Shown one piece after another: positions 15,627 to 23,889 of a stretch of DNA of 64,000 nucleotides. The first letter of the stretch is position 1; the number at the start of each line of letters is the position of its first letter. Source of the DNA: Pluralibacter sp. (GTDB lineage Bacteria > Pseudomonadota > Gammaproteobacteria > Enterobacterales > Enterobacteriaceae); contig NZ_JAFAGS010000072.1 in assembly GCF_019237635.1 (NCBI RefSeq), positions 1 to 64,000 of the forward strand. Reading direction: 5' to 3'. Made by a program: the position numbers and the translations under genes. Under the pieces are notes generated by a model. The model made no database searches. It saw nothing but the letters and a program-made list of their open reading frames with translations, and was not told the origin of the DNA.

Positions 15627-16403
15627 TTATTTGCCGCTCAGCGCGTTGTGAATCATATCCAGCCAGTTCGGCACGGTCAGGTGGAAGGATTCGAGCATCT
15701 TCATGTCGAAGCCGCGGAAGAAGGCGCTGAGAACGAACAGAGCGACAATCGCGGTCATCATCACTTTGGTGACGCGATGCCAACCGCTCTCTTCAACACC
15801 TTTACCAATCAGGATACCCAGTACCAGGCCCGGAACGGCGTTGCCCATGATGAGCTGCGCGGCGCCGCCGAAAATAGTGGCCCAGAAGCCGGATTTTTTA
15901 CCCGCATCAATCGCCGCCAGCCAGAAGATGACCGGCATGACGGTGTTAACCAACAGGTTAGCCGCCGGTACCAGCACTTTCACTGCCGTGACCTGCAACG
16001 CCGCAGGGACTGCGGAGGCGGTGGAGTTAAGGAACGCCACGACGATCATGCCGATGATGCCGCAGGCGATCGCCATTTTTTTCGGGTCGTGCAGCGTTTG
16101 CGCAACGTTACGGTTTTTCATCATCAGCGCCGCCGCACCCCAGTTCGGGATAATGCGGTGGTCGACGTCCTGGGTGAAGGCGCCAGCCGCTACCGACGAT
16201 GCCCAGGCGTTAAAGAAAAAGCCGAGACCAAAGGAGAAGTGTGAAGCCGGGTCGCCCTCGCAGGAGTTAAGTTCGCCCAATGTACGAAATGCACCCATAC
16301 CTTGCGTGGTGGGTGCATGAAACATGCGTGCTGCGCCTGCGCCCACGCCGACGCCCACCAGGCCGCCGATAATGAGCGATTTTATTAATATAATTAAGAA
16401 CAT
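15627..16403 (-). CDS. DUF4311-family membrane protein, putative transporter subunit
   Basis: This 258-residue protein has about seven hydrophobic segments. It starts MFLIILIKSLIIGGLVGVGVG and contains a conserved polar stretch, RTLGELNSCEGDPASHFSFG (residues ~40-59), between the first two segments, with Asp, His and Cys that could line a substrate path. FNAWASSVAAGAFTQDVDHR follows. It belongs to the DUF4311 family, found only in clusters like this one. Partner of the DUF4310 protein 11 bases downstream; 61 bases separate it from the DUF4312 gene. Function is not established; a membrane channel or permease half is the simplest reading. Confidence 0.8.
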   Translation of the reverse strand: MFLIILIKSLIIGGLVGVGVGAGAARMFHAPTTQGMGAFRTLGELNSCEGDPASHFSFGLGFFFNAWASSVAAGAFTQDVDHRIIPNWGAAALMMKNRNVAQTLHDPKKMAIACGIIGMIVVAFLNSTASAVPAALQVTAVKVLVPAANLLVNTVMPVIFWLAAIDAGKKSGFWATIFGGAAQLIMGNAVPGLVLGILIGKGVEESGWHRVTKVMMTAIVALFVLSAFFRGFDMKMLESFHLTVPNWLDMIHNALSGK

Positions 16404-16464
16404 GTATCTGCCCTTTTCCTACCCTGCTATCTGCCGCCAGAGCCGTCAGCGCATCGGGTATCAG

Positions 16465-16764
16465 TTATTGAGACGTGACGAACTCCACCTTATCGAGGTT
16501 TAACGCAGTCACGTTGACGGTTACATCCAGTTCGACGCTGAAGGTGCGTCGTTCCCGGCGCAGAAAGAAGAATAAGAACGCCTCTTTTCGCACCGCTTCT
16601 CGCGCTTGAATCACCTCCACGTCCTGGGGTTCGATACGCAGTAAGATATGCGGCGATGCTTTCATCACCGCGGCCTGAACATGGCTGAGGGCGTCGGCAA
16701 AGGCGCGTGTTTTGGCCTCGCCCTTGCCCTTGACCCTCACCGTTGTGGTGAATTGTTCTTTCAT
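16465..16764 (-). CDS. DUF4312-family small soluble protein
   Basis: This 99-residue protein has no signal peptide or membrane helix. It starts MKEQFTTTVRVKGKGEAKTRAFADAL and alternates beta strands and helices, like a small ferredoxin-type sandwich; a basic aromatic patch, FLFFFLRRERRTF, lies at about 63-75. It lies two bases after the SFCGS gene, within the operon. DUF4312 proteins keep company with the two membrane proteins downstream, so it may be a cytoplasmic subunit that docks to them. No catalytic motif is visible and I infer no reaction. Confidence 0.8.
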   Translation of the reverse strand: MKEQFTTTVRVKGKGEAKTRAFADALSHVQAAVMKASPHILLRIEPQDVEVIQAREAVRKEAFLFFFLRRERRTFSVELDVTVNVTALNLDKVEFVTSQ

Positions 16765-16766
16765 AC

Positions 16767-17129
16767 TTAAGCGCCGTATTTTTTCTGCCAGGCCTGCACC
16801 AGACGCTCGCCCAGCTCTTCTTTATCCATGAAGCCGAAGCCCAGCACGTTGCAGCCTTCGTTGATCGCCGTTACGCCTTCATCCACAGAGCGCATGCCAT
16901 ACTTCGCTTTGTAGCCGTATTTGGTCTGAGCGGTAATCGCCCCAGCGCCGCCGCTGCCGCAAAACGAGATGCCGAAGGTCGCGTTTTCCGCTTTCATCAC
17001 ATCGCCAAGCTTCATGTCTGCGGCAACGCCGGGTACCACGACGGCGCGGCCGCCCGCTTTCTCAACGCCTGCGGCGACTTTCTGACCTTTGCCCAGACGA
17101 TCGCCAATCACTACGGTAATTTGTTCCAT
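16767..17129 (-). CDS. SFCGS-family glycine-rich protein
   Basis: This 120-residue soluble protein carries the family signature GISFCGSGGAGAITA, with Cys57 in a glycine-rich loop, and a second patch, GCNVLGFGFMD, near 92-102. The CGSGGAG loop recalls the phosphocysteine loops of PTS EIIB proteins and other anion-binding loops, so phosphate or substrate carriage is a reasonable guess. The open frame runs upstream to 17234, but ATG 17129 is preferred since AAGGAG sits six bases before it and the family starts there (MEQITVVIGDRLGKG). E. coli YhfU in the yhf operon is a possible distant analogue. Function is unknown. Confidence 0.82.
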   Translation of the reverse strand: MEQITVVIGDRLGKGQKVAAGVEKAGGRAVVVPGVAADMKLGDVMKAENATFGISFCGSGGAGAITAQTKYGYKAKYGMRSVDEGVTAINEGCNVLGFGFMDKEELGERLVQAWQKKYGA

Positions 17130-17139
17130 GTTTTGCTCC

Positions 17140-17469
17140 TTACAGGTTTTCTTTCGCCACTTCGAAGTGCACTGACAGCAGCCAGGCTTCTTCATCCGGA
17201 AGATTGCCAAATGCGGCGACCACTTCGCGGGCAAGCGTCATTGAATCGGGTGAAATTTCTTCAAACAGGCTGGCCTCCACTTCCGGCAGCGGTTCACCGG
17301 TAATCGACCGGTGCGCCATAGCGCGGACATGCGATGTCAGCATTTGCTCCTGGACGGCGTTCGGGATGATATCGTGACGTTTGAGCAGGCTGTACACCTC
17401 GCCCAGCATGCGTATGGCAAGCTCTTCTGTCCGATTCCCTGCGTCGTTATTCACTACTGCGTTGTTCAC
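17140..17469 (-). CDS. Stand-alone PRD-domain protein (YhfY-like)
   Basis: This 109-residue protein consists of little more than one PRD-like helical domain. Two His positions stand out: SHVRAMAHRS at about 46-55 and SVHFEVA at 98-104; such His residues are phosphorylated by HPr or EIIB in PTS-controlled regulators. It has no DNA- or RNA-binding domain. It begins with GTG and is the first gene of the nine-gene operon. A single-PRD protein also heads the E. coli yhf operon (YhfY). It may sense PTS state and act on the transporter or on the regulator encoded at the operon's end. The codons for HFEV form a 12-bp palindrome, CACTTCGAAGTG, that also occurs in the promoter. Confidence 0.75.
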   Translation of the reverse strand: MNNAVVNNDAGNRTEELAIRMLGEVYSLLKRHDIIPNAVQEQMLTSHVRAMAHRSITGEPLPEVEASLFEEISPDSMTLAREVVAAFGNLPDEEAWLLSVHFEVAKENL

Positions 17470-17743
17470 TCATCTGACCCCGTTTATTGCGTCTGATATA
17501 TAACGTAGCGTCGGGTGGAGCCGGTTTGTAGCGAGTTGTTTTCCACTTCGAAGTGGAAAGGCGGGCAGCAAGAGTGATCTGTTCCACATAATTCGGCTGA
17601 ATACGTACTTTTCACCAAATTCTTGTGATGAATATCACGAGAAAATGTCGACTCTCTTCCGAAAAAGAAAATGAAAAAACGTGCGCTGAGTCTCAGGAAA
17701 TAAGCGTAGCTTATGAAAGAGAAAGCAGGAAAGGTGAAGAAAA
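17470..17743 (-). promoter_or_regulatory. Promoter region of the nine-gene DUF4310-4312/DgaEF operon
   Basis: Two sites stand out. A perfect 20-bp palindrome TTTCCACTTCGAAGTGGAAA occupies 17540-17559, about 70 bases before the first start codon, and is the best candidate for the binding site of the operon's own regulator. A CRP-like site, TGTGA-N6-TCACG, occupies 17624-17639, further upstream. On the minus strand a TATATA run near 17500 could be the -10. Their placement fits CRP-assisted activation of the minus-strand operon. No gene is seen in this gap. Confidence 0.6.
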
Positions 17744-17767
17744 CGCCCCGTTGCGTTGAACAGGGCG
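17737..17767 (-). terminator. Rho-independent terminator of cybC
   Basis: On the minus strand CGCCCTGTT (17767-17759) pairs with AACGGGGCG (17752-17744), followed by TTTTC at 17743-17739. It sits 10 bases after the cybC stop. Confidence 0.85.
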
Positions 17768-17775
17768 AGAGGGAT

Positions 17776-18165
17776 TTAGCGGTACTTCTGGTGATACGTG
17801 TTGCGGGTGGTCGCGAGGTCTGCCGCGATCGCCTGGGCTTCTTTCACTTTACCTTCATCAACAAACTTGAGCGCGCTGTCGATCTGCCCGATCAGTGTGT
17901 CGAAACCGTGGCGGTAATCTTTCATTTCCGCGCTGTCGTCGGCTTTACCTTCCAGCTTCGGCGGCGTCTGTTTCTGGGCGTCCTGGGCGGCGGTGCGCAT
18001 CTTCGTCAGCGCGGCTTTAAGTTCTGTCGCATTGTCGCTTTTTTGCACCACTTTCAGGTTCGTCGCCAGGACTTCCATATCGTCGCCGATATCCGCAAAC
18101 GCCGGGGCCGCAGCCGCCATCGCAAGCGAAGATACCGCCAGAATAGCTAAAAGTTGTTTACGCAT
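17776..18165 (-). CDS. cybC: Cytochrome b562, soluble periplasmic
   Basis: This 129-residue precursor has a clean signal peptide ending AAPAFA, followed by the mature start [10 protein letters not shown]. It is a four-helix bundle that holds one haem b non-covalently; mature Met7 (DDMEVL) and His102 (NTYHQKYR) are the iron ligands, and both are present. It is a periplasmic electron carrier of unclear physiological role. The gene is intact here, whereas the E. coli K-12 copy is, as I recall, damaged at its 5' end. It lies 53 bases from pmbA on the same strand and ends in its own terminator. Confidence 0.96.
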   Translation of the reverse strand: MRKQLLAILAVSSLAMAAAAPAFADIGDDMEVLATNLKVVQKSDNATELKAALTKMRTAAQDAQKQTPPKLEGKADDSAEMKDYRHGFDTLIGQIDSALKFVDEGKVKEAQAIAADLATTRNTYHQKYR

Positions 18166-18218
18166 TGCTCACTTCCTTTTTGTTTTTAAAGGCGCGGCAG
18201 GTCGCGCCGGAATGTGCG

Positions 18219-19571
18219 TTACTGTCCGGCGATTTTCATCTCCGGCAGCAGTACACTACCACACTGGATATTGCTACGAGTCTCAATATCATCAGCGATG
18301 GTGACGATATTACGCCACATATCTTTCAGGTTTCCGGCAATGGTGATTTCGCTGACGGGATACTGGATCTCGCCGTTTTCCACCCAGAAACCTGATGCGC
18401 CGCGGGAATAATCGCCGGTAATGCCGCTTACACCCTGGCCCATCAGTTCCGTTACCACAAGGCCGGTGCCCATCTCTTTAAGCAACTTTGCAAAACTCAG
18501 GCCGCGTCCGGCAATGCGCCAGTTATGGATGCCGCCCGCATGCCCGGTGCTCTTCATCCCCAGCTTGCGCGCGGAGTAGTTGGTCAGCAGCCACTGGGTC
18601 AGCACGCCGTCTTTGATGATGTCGCGACGCTCCGTGCGTACGCCTTCGCTGTCAAACGGCGTGGACGCCAGCCCTTTGAGCAAATGCGGATGCTCTTCGA
18701 TGGTCAGCCAGTCCGGCAGGATCTGTTTGCCCATGGAATCCAGCAGGAAGGTGGATTTACGGTACACCGCGCCGCCGGCAATCGCCCCGACCAGATGACC
18801 AAACAGACCGGTGGCGACCTCGTTGGCAAAAATCACCGGCGCCTGCATGGTGGCAAGCTTGCGCGGCGACAAACGCGAGAGCGTGCGGCGTGCGCACTCG
18901 GCGCCGACCCACTCCGGATTTTGCAGATCGCCCATGGCGCGGCCGATGGTATAGGCGTAATCACGTTCCATTTCGCCGTTTTCTTCAGCAATCACGCAGC
19001 TTGAAAGCGAATGGCGCGTGGAGCAGTAGCTTTGCAGCATACCGTGGCTGTTGCCGAACACCTTGATGCCGTAATGGCTGTTAAAGCTACCGCCTTCGGT
19101 ATTAGTGATGCGTTTATCGACGTCAAGCGCCGACTGCTCGGCGCGCGCCGCCAGCTCAATGGCCTGGTCCGGGGAGACCTCCGCCGGGTGGAAGAGGTCG
19201 AGATCCGGCGCGTCAAACGCCAGCAGATCTTTTTCCGCCACGCCCGCAAACGGGTCTGGAGAGGTATAGCGCGCGATATCCAGCGCCGCCTGCACAGTGC
19301 GGGCAATGGCGTCCGGGCTTAAGTCCGTGGACGACGCGCTGCCTTTACGATTCTGATGATAGACCGTAATGCCAAGCGCCCCGTCACTGTTGAATTCGAC
19401 GTTCTCCACCTCGCCGTAGCGCGTGCTGACGCTGATCCCGGTCGATTTAGTGACCGACACTTCTGCGCCATCAGATTTGCCTGCTGCCAGCTCCAGCGCG
19501 GTGGAGACGGCTTTTTCCAGCGTTTTACGCTGTTCTGCTACCTGTGTGATGACTTTCATCGCTAATGCCAT
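18219..19571 (-). CDS. pmbA: Metalloprotease PmbA/TldE subunit
   Basis: This 450-residue protein is the TldE half of the TldD-TldE heterodimer, which trims modified peptides such as microcin B17 and helps degrade the CcdA antitoxin. It matches E. coli PmbA end to end; TldE itself lacks the catalytic HExxxH motif of TldD, as seen here. The start is set at 19571 ([10 protein letters not shown]) by homology, although the frame is open to 19640. It diverges from yjgA across a 95-base gap holding an 18-bp palindrome. It is a cytoplasmic protein. Confidence is high. Confidence 0.97.
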   Translation of the reverse strand: MALAMKVITQVAEQRKTLEKAVSTALELAAGKSDGAEVSVTKSTGISVSTRYGEVENVEFNSDGALGITVYHQNRKGSASSTDLSPDAIARTVQAALDIARYTSPDPFAGVAEKDLLAFDAPDLDLFHPAEVSPDQAIELAARAEQSALDVDKRITNTEGGSFNSHYGIKVFGNSHGMLQSYCSTRHSLSSCVIAEENGEMERDYAYTIGRAMGDLQNPEWVGAECARRTLSRLSPRKLATMQAPVIFANEVATGLFGHLVGAIAGGAVYRKSTFLLDSMGKQILPDWLTIEEHPHLLKGLASTPFDSEGVRTERRDIIKDGVLTQWLLTNYSARKLGMKSTGHAGGIHNWRIAGRGLSFAKLLKEMGTGLVVTELMGQGVSGITGDYSRGASGFWVENGEIQYPVSEITIAGNLKDMWRNIVTIADDIETRSNIQCGSVLLPEMKIAGQ

Positions 19572-19583
19572 AATGTATAGGTG

Positions 19584-19601
19584 GTTAGACTTCAGTCTAA
19601 C
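19584..19601. promoter_or_regulatory. 18-bp inverted repeat between pmbA and yjgA
   Basis: GTTAGACT-TC-AGTCTAAC is a near-perfect palindrome centred in the short gap between two divergent genes. It may be an operator or a stem in one of the leaders. I do not recognise the regulator. Confidence 0.45.
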
Positions 19602-19666
19602 AGAGAACCGTTTTTCAGTGCGCGCCTTAACTGGTAACATGTGCCTCTTTTTTTAAGGAGCCTGAG

Positions 19667-20218
19667 ATGACAAAGCCCCCCAAAGACTGGCTCGACGACG
19701 TGCCCGGTGACGACATCGACGATGAAGATGATGAGATAATCTGGGTCAGTAAAAGCGAAATTAAACGCGACGCCGAAGAGTTAAAACAGCTCGGCGCAGA
19801 AATCGTTGAGCTGGGTAAAAACGCGCTGGAGAAAATCCCGCTGGATGACGATCTGCGCGCCGCGATCGAGCTGGCGCAGCGCATCAAGAAAGAGGGCCGC
19901 CGCCGCCAGATGCAGCTGATTGGCAAACTGCTGCGTCAACGCGACGTCGAGCCGATTCGCCAGGCGCTGGACAAGCTGAAAAACCGCCATAACCAGCAGG
20001 TCGCCCTGTTCCATAAGCTGGAGCATCTGCGCGATCGCCTGATTATGGAAGGGGATGATGCGGTAGCGGAAGTCCTGAACCTGTGGCCGGATGCCGATCG
20101 CCAGCAGCTGCGTTCGCTTATCCGCAATGCGCAGAAAGAACGCGACGGGAATAAGCCGCCGAAGTCCGCGCGCCTGATTTTCCAGTATCTGCGCGAACTG
20201 GCGGAAAGCGAAGCGTAA
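19667..20218 (+). CDS. darP: Ribosome-associated protein DarP (YjgA)
   Basis: This 183-residue protein is acidic at its N-terminus ([12 protein letters not shown]) and basic-helical after that, the typical layout of YjgA/DarP, which binds late 50S precursors and helps peptidyl-transferase centre maturation. Length and sequence match the E. coli protein. TTAAGGAGCC gives a strong ribosome site before the ATG. It diverges from pmbA and is followed by a REP-like hairpin with a T-run. Confidence 0.95.
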   Translation: MTKPPKDWLDDVPGDDIDDEDDEIIWVSKSEIKRDAEELKQLGAEIVELGKNALEKIPLDDDLRAAIELAQRIKKEGRRRQMQLIGKLLRQRDVEPIRQALDKLKNRHNQQVALFHKLEHLRDRLIMEGDDAVAEVLNLWPDADRQQLRSLIRNAQKERDGNKPPKSARLIFQYLRELAESEA

Positions 20219-20255
20219 ACGCCTTATCCGGCCTGCAAGGTCGTGCGAAAAGCAG

Positions 20256-20286
20256 GCCCGGTAAGCGTCGCTACCGGGCTTTTTTT
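20256..20286 (+). terminator. REP-like hairpin terminator after yjgA
   Basis: GCCCGGT (20256-20262) pairs with ACCGGGC (20273-20279), followed by a seven-T run. The core equals the REP element at 9487-9512. It lies between the converging yjgA and mpl genes and can serve both; on the minus strand the downstream TGCTTTT is weaker. Confidence 0.8.
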
Positions 20287-21658
20287 ACTCTGCGGCTGCG
20301 GCTTTCTTCGCCAGACCTTCCAGCAGCGTCTGATGGATGCCGCCAAACCCGCCGTTGCTCATCACCAGAATGTGATCGCCCGGCTGCGCGGTTTTGACGA
20401 TCATGTCTGCCAGCGTATCGACGTCCGCACTCCAGTGCGCAGGCTGTACGCAGGCGTCCGCCACTTCCGCTACCTGCCATGGGATATGCTGCGGCTGTAA
20501 CAGGAACACTTCATCGGCGCGTCCGAGCGACGGGGCGAGATCGTCTTTGCACACGCCCATTTTCATGGTGTTGGAGCGCGGCTCCAGCACGGCGATAATC
20601 CGCGCCGTACCGCCGACTTTGCCACGCAGCGCCTGTAAGGTCGCGAGGATCGCCGTCGGGTGATGGGCGAAATCGTCATACACCGCGACGCCGTTCGCTT
20701 CGCCGCGCAGTTCAAGACGGCGGCGGGCGTTGATGAACGATCCCAGCGCATGGGCGGCATCGGCTGGTTGTACGCCGACGTGACGCGCGGCGGCGATCGC
20801 CATCAGGCCGTTGTTCATGTTGTGCTCGCCGACAAGGCCCCACTTCACCTCACCGACCTTGTCGCCGTCCAGCCACACTTCCCACTCGGAGGCATCAGTG
20901 CTGACTTTTTTCGCCTGCCAGTGGCCCTGCTCGCCGACCAGCTCCTGCTCGCTCCAGCAGCCCATCGCCAACGTCTGCTTCAGGTTGAAGTCGCTTTCCG
21001 GCCAGATAATCCGCCCCTGCCCCGGCACGATACGCACCAGGTGGTGGAACTGTTTCTGAATGGCTTTCAGGTCGTCAAAGATGTCCGCATGGTCGAATTC
21101 AAGGTTATTGAGAATGAGCGTACGCGGGCAGTAGTGTACGAACTTGGAGCGTTTGTCGAAGAAGGCGCAGTCATACTCGTCCGCTTCGATAACGAAGAAC
21201 GGGCTGTCGCCCAGACGTGCGGAGACGTCGAAGTTCCCCGGGACGCCGCCTATCACAAAACCCGGCTTATAGCCGCAGGCTTCGAGGATCCAGGTCGCCA
21301 TACCGGCAGTGGTGGTTTTACCGTGTGTCCCGGCCACCGCCAGCACCCAGCGATCGCGCAGCACGAAATCGTGCAGCCACTGCGGGCCGGACATGTACGG
21401 AATGTTCTTTTCCAGCACCGCTTCAACACACGGGTTACCGCGGGTCATCGCATTGCCGATAATCACCAGGTCCGGCTGTGAATCGAGCTGGCTTGCATCA
21501 TAGCCCTGAATTAAATCAATACCCTGCTGCTCCAGCAGCGTGCTCATCGGCGGATACACATTGGCGTCCGAACCCGTTACCTCGTGGCCCAGAGAGCGCG
21601 CCAGCATTGCCAGACCGCCCATGAAGGTGCCACAGATTCCCAAAATATGAATGCGCAT
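20285..21658 (-). CDS. mpl: UDP-N-acetylmuramate:L-alanyl-gamma-D-glutamyl-meso-DAP ligase
   Basis: This 457-residue Mur-ligase-family enzyme reattaches the tripeptide recovered from old peptidoglycan to UDP-MurNAc in the cytoplasm. The N-terminal MRIHILGICGTFMGG is the UDP-binding loop, VAGTHGKTTT is the ATP P-loop (about 108-117), and ARRRLELRG plus DDFAHHPTA belong to the Mur central and C-terminal domains. It matches E. coli Mpl in length. It diverges from fbp over 175 bases and converges on yjgA. Confidence 0.97.
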   Translation of the reverse strand: MRIHILGICGTFMGGLAMLARSLGHEVTGSDANVYPPMSTLLEQQGIDLIQGYDASQLDSQPDLVIIGNAMTRGNPCVEAVLEKNIPYMSGPQWLHDFVLRDRWVLAVAGTHGKTTTAGMATWILEACGYKPGFVIGGVPGNFDVSARLGDSPFFVIEADEYDCAFFDKRSKFVHYCPRTLILNNLEFDHADIFDDLKAIQKQFHHLVRIVPGQGRIIWPESDFNLKQTLAMGCWSEQELVGEQGHWQAKKVSTDASEWEVWLDGDKVGEVKWGLVGEHNMNNGLMAIAAARHVGVQPADAAHALGSFINARRRLELRGEANGVAVYDDFAHHPTAILATLQALRGKVGGTARIIAVLEPRSNTMKMGVCKDDLAPSLGRADEVFLLQPQHIPWQVAEVADACVQPAHWSADVDTLADMIVKTAQPGDHILVMSNGGFGGIHQTLLEGLAKKAAAAE

Positions 21659-21833
21659 ACGTCATTATCCTTTCTCTTAGCTGGCGCACATTTTACCCAC
21701 ATGTGAGACGGCTGAGAAACGCATTTCGGGTAAATCTGTACTAGCTGGCGCGATTCACCTGAGCGCAATCGTTGAATTGTTTGTTAAGATTGTTGCGGTC
21801 GCTTTACTCCATATAAATTGCAGGGAAAGTGTT

Positions 21834-22832
21834 ATGAAAACGTTAGGTGAATTTATTGTCGAAAAGCAGCACGAGTTTTCTCATGCCACCGGTGAACTCA
21901 CTGCTTTGTTGTCGGCGATAAAGCTCGGCGCCAAGATCATCCACCGCGATATCAACAAGGCCGGACTGGTCGATATCCTGGGTGCCAGCGGTGCTGAAAA
22001 CGTGCAGGGCGAGGTGCAACAAAAGCTCGACCTGTTCGCCAATGAAAAATTAAAAGCTGCACTGAGGGCGCGCGATATCGTGGCCGGTATCGCATCGGAA
22101 GAAGAAGACGAGATCGTCGTTTTCGAGGGCTGCGAGCACGCCAAATACGTTGTGCTGATGGACCCGCTCGACGGCTCCTCCAACATCGACGTTAACGTCT
22201 CTGTCGGCACCATTTTCTCCATCTATCGCCGCGTTACGCCAGTCGGTACGCCGGTAACGGAAGAAGACTTCCTGCAGCCGGGCAACAAACAGGTGGCGGC
22301 CGGTTATGTGGTGTATGGCTCTTCCACCATGCTGGTGTACACCACCGGCTGTGGGGTTCACGCTTTTACCTACGATCCGTCGCTGGGCGTTTTCTGCCTG
22401 TGCCAGGAACGTATGCGCTACCCGCAGAAAGGCAATACCTACTCCATTAACGAAGGCAACTACATCAAATTCCCGATGGGCGTGAAGAAGTACATCAAGT
22501 TCTGTCAGGAAGAAGATAAAGAGACCCAGCGCCCGTATACCTCACGCTATATCGGCTCGCTGGTAGCGGATTTCCACCGTAACCTGCTCAAAGGCGGCAT
22601 CTACCTCTACCCGAGCACCGCCAGCCATCCGGAAGGGAAACTGCGCCTGCTCTATGAGTGCAACCCGATGGCGTTCCTCGCCGAGCAGGCTGGCGGCAAA
22701 GCCAGCGACGGTAAAGCGCGAATTCTGGATATCACTCCGGAAAGCCTGCACCAGCGCCGTCCGCTCTTCGTCGGCACTGAGCATATGGTCGACGATGTCG
22801 AACGCTTTATCCGCGAATACCCGGACGCGTAA
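21834..22832 (+). CDS. fbp: Fructose-1,6-bisphosphatase class I
   Basis: This 332-residue cytoplasmic enzyme removes the 1-phosphate from fructose 1,6-bisphosphate in gluconeogenesis. The metal-site motif [19 protein letters not shown] is at about 118-136. KGGIYLYP and [19 protein letters not shown] form the C-terminal substrate site. It is equal in length to E. coli Fbp. The frame is open from 21777, but ATG 21834 is the family start and follows CAGGGAAAG. A UUCG-loop terminator stands directly behind it. Confidence 0.98.
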   Translation: MKTLGEFIVEKQHEFSHATGELTALLSAIKLGAKIIHRDINKAGLVDILGASGAENVQGEVQQKLDLFANEKLKAALRARDIVAGIASEEEDEIVVFEGCEHAKYVVLMDPLDGSSNIDVNVSVGTIFSIYRRVTPVGTPVTEEDFLQPGNKQVAAGYVVYGSSTMLVYTTGCGVHAFTYDPSLGVFCLCQERMRYPQKGNTYSINEGNYIKFPMGVKKYIKFCQEEDKETQRPYTSRYIGSLVADFHRNLLKGGIYLYPSTASHPEGKLRLLYECNPMAFLAEQAGGKASDGKARILDITPESLHQRRPLFVGTEHMVDDVERFIREYPDA

Positions 22833-22839
22833 GGCAAAT

Positions 22840-22864
22840 GCCTCTCTTCGGAGAGGCGTTTTTA
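22840..22864 (+). terminator. UUCG-tetraloop terminator of fbp
   Basis: GCCTCTC-TTCG-GAGAGGC (22840-22857) followed by GTTTTTAT. It has a perfect 7-bp stem and the extra-stable tetraloop. It separates fbp from the converging yjfF. Confidence 0.92.
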
Positions 22865-22887
22865 TATTTTTCAGCAAATTCAAGATG

Positions 22888-23889
22888 TTACTTCTGTGTT
22901 GCCGTCGGACTCACTCTCATTACCGGCGCGCTCTGGCGATTCTCCCACAGCACGGTCAATCCACGCTGTAGCGCAATAAAAATAAACAACAAAATACCGA
23001 TGGCGATTTTGGTCCACCACGAGCTCAGGGTGCCGTCGAAGTTGATGTAGGTTTGTATCAGCCCCTGGATGCCCACACCGAACAGCGTGCCCAGCACCGT
23101 CCCCACGCCGCCGCTCAGCAGCGTACCGCCAATCACCACCGAAGCGATAGCGTCGAGTTCGACACCAACGCCCGCCAGCGCATATCCCGCCTGGGTATAG
23201 ACGGAGAAGACAATGCCCGCCAGCGTGGCAAGCCCGGTCGACAGCATGTAAATCCGCACCGTGGTACTGCGGGTGGAGATCCCCATCAGATTCGCCGACG
23301 TGGCGTTGCCGCCAATGGCGTACACCTGGTTGCCAAACCGCGTGCGGTGGGCAAGGAATATCCCCACCACGACCACCAGCAGCATCAGCACCCCCATCGC
23401 GCTAAGGCGCCCGCCGCCGGGAAGGGTCCAGGCCAGATCGGACAACCGATCGTACAGCGGGTGGTTGATAGGGATAGACTCCTCAGAGACCAGATAGCTG
23501 ACGCCGCGTAAGAAGAACATCCCGGCAAGCGTCATGATAAACGCCGGGATCTTCAGCGCATCGATCAAAAGCCCCATCAACGCGCCGAAGGCGCAGCCCA
23601 TCGCCAGCACCAGCGGGAAGGCCATCAGTGGCGAAATCCCCCAGAAACCGATGGCTTTCGCCAGAAACACGCCAGTGAAGGCGATCACCGACCCGACGGA
23701 AAGGTCTATCCCGCCGGAGAGGATAACAAAGGTCATGCCGACCGCGATGATCCCCAGAAAGGCATTATCGGTCAGAATGTTGCAAATAACCCGGGTGGAA
23801 GCGAACCCCGGAAATTGGGTCAGGCAATAGAGATAGCCGAGGATAAACACCCCGAGGGTTATCATCAGCGGCAGGTTACGTTTTATCAT
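22888..23889 (-). CDS. yjfF: Galactofuranose ABC transporter permease YjfF
   Basis: This 333-residue inner-membrane permease has about ten membrane helices and the BPD_transp_2 pattern, including LSGGIDLSVGSVIAFTGVF and VVIGGTLLSGGVGTVLGTL, the coupling region. Together with YtfT it forms the channel of the YtfQRT-YjfF importer, which in E. coli takes up galactofuranose. It overlaps the end of ytfT by 14 bases and is last in the operon. Confidence 0.96.
   Translation of the reverse strand: MIKRNLPLMITLGVFILGYLYCLTQFPGFASTRVICNILTDNAFLGIIAVGMTFVILSGGIDLSVGSVIAFTGVFLAKAIGFWGISPLMAFPLVLAMGCAFGALMGLLIDALKIPAFIMTLAGMFFLRGVSYLVSEESIPINHPLYDRLSDLAWTLPGGGRLSAMGVLMLLVVVVGIFLAHRTRFGNQVYAIGGNATSANLMGISTRSTTVRIYMLSTGLATLAGIVFSVYTQAGYALAGVGVELDAIASVVIGGTLLSGGVGTVLGTLFGVGIQGLIQTYINFDGTLSSWWTKIAIGILLFIFIALQRGLTVLWENRQSAPVMRVSPTATQK

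Noticed and set aside
17531-17544. Sigma-54-like GG-N10-GC on the minus strand upstream of the PRD gene
   Set aside because: The flanking bases fit poorly (TCGC for TTGC), and the operon's regulator shows no sigma-54 interaction domain.
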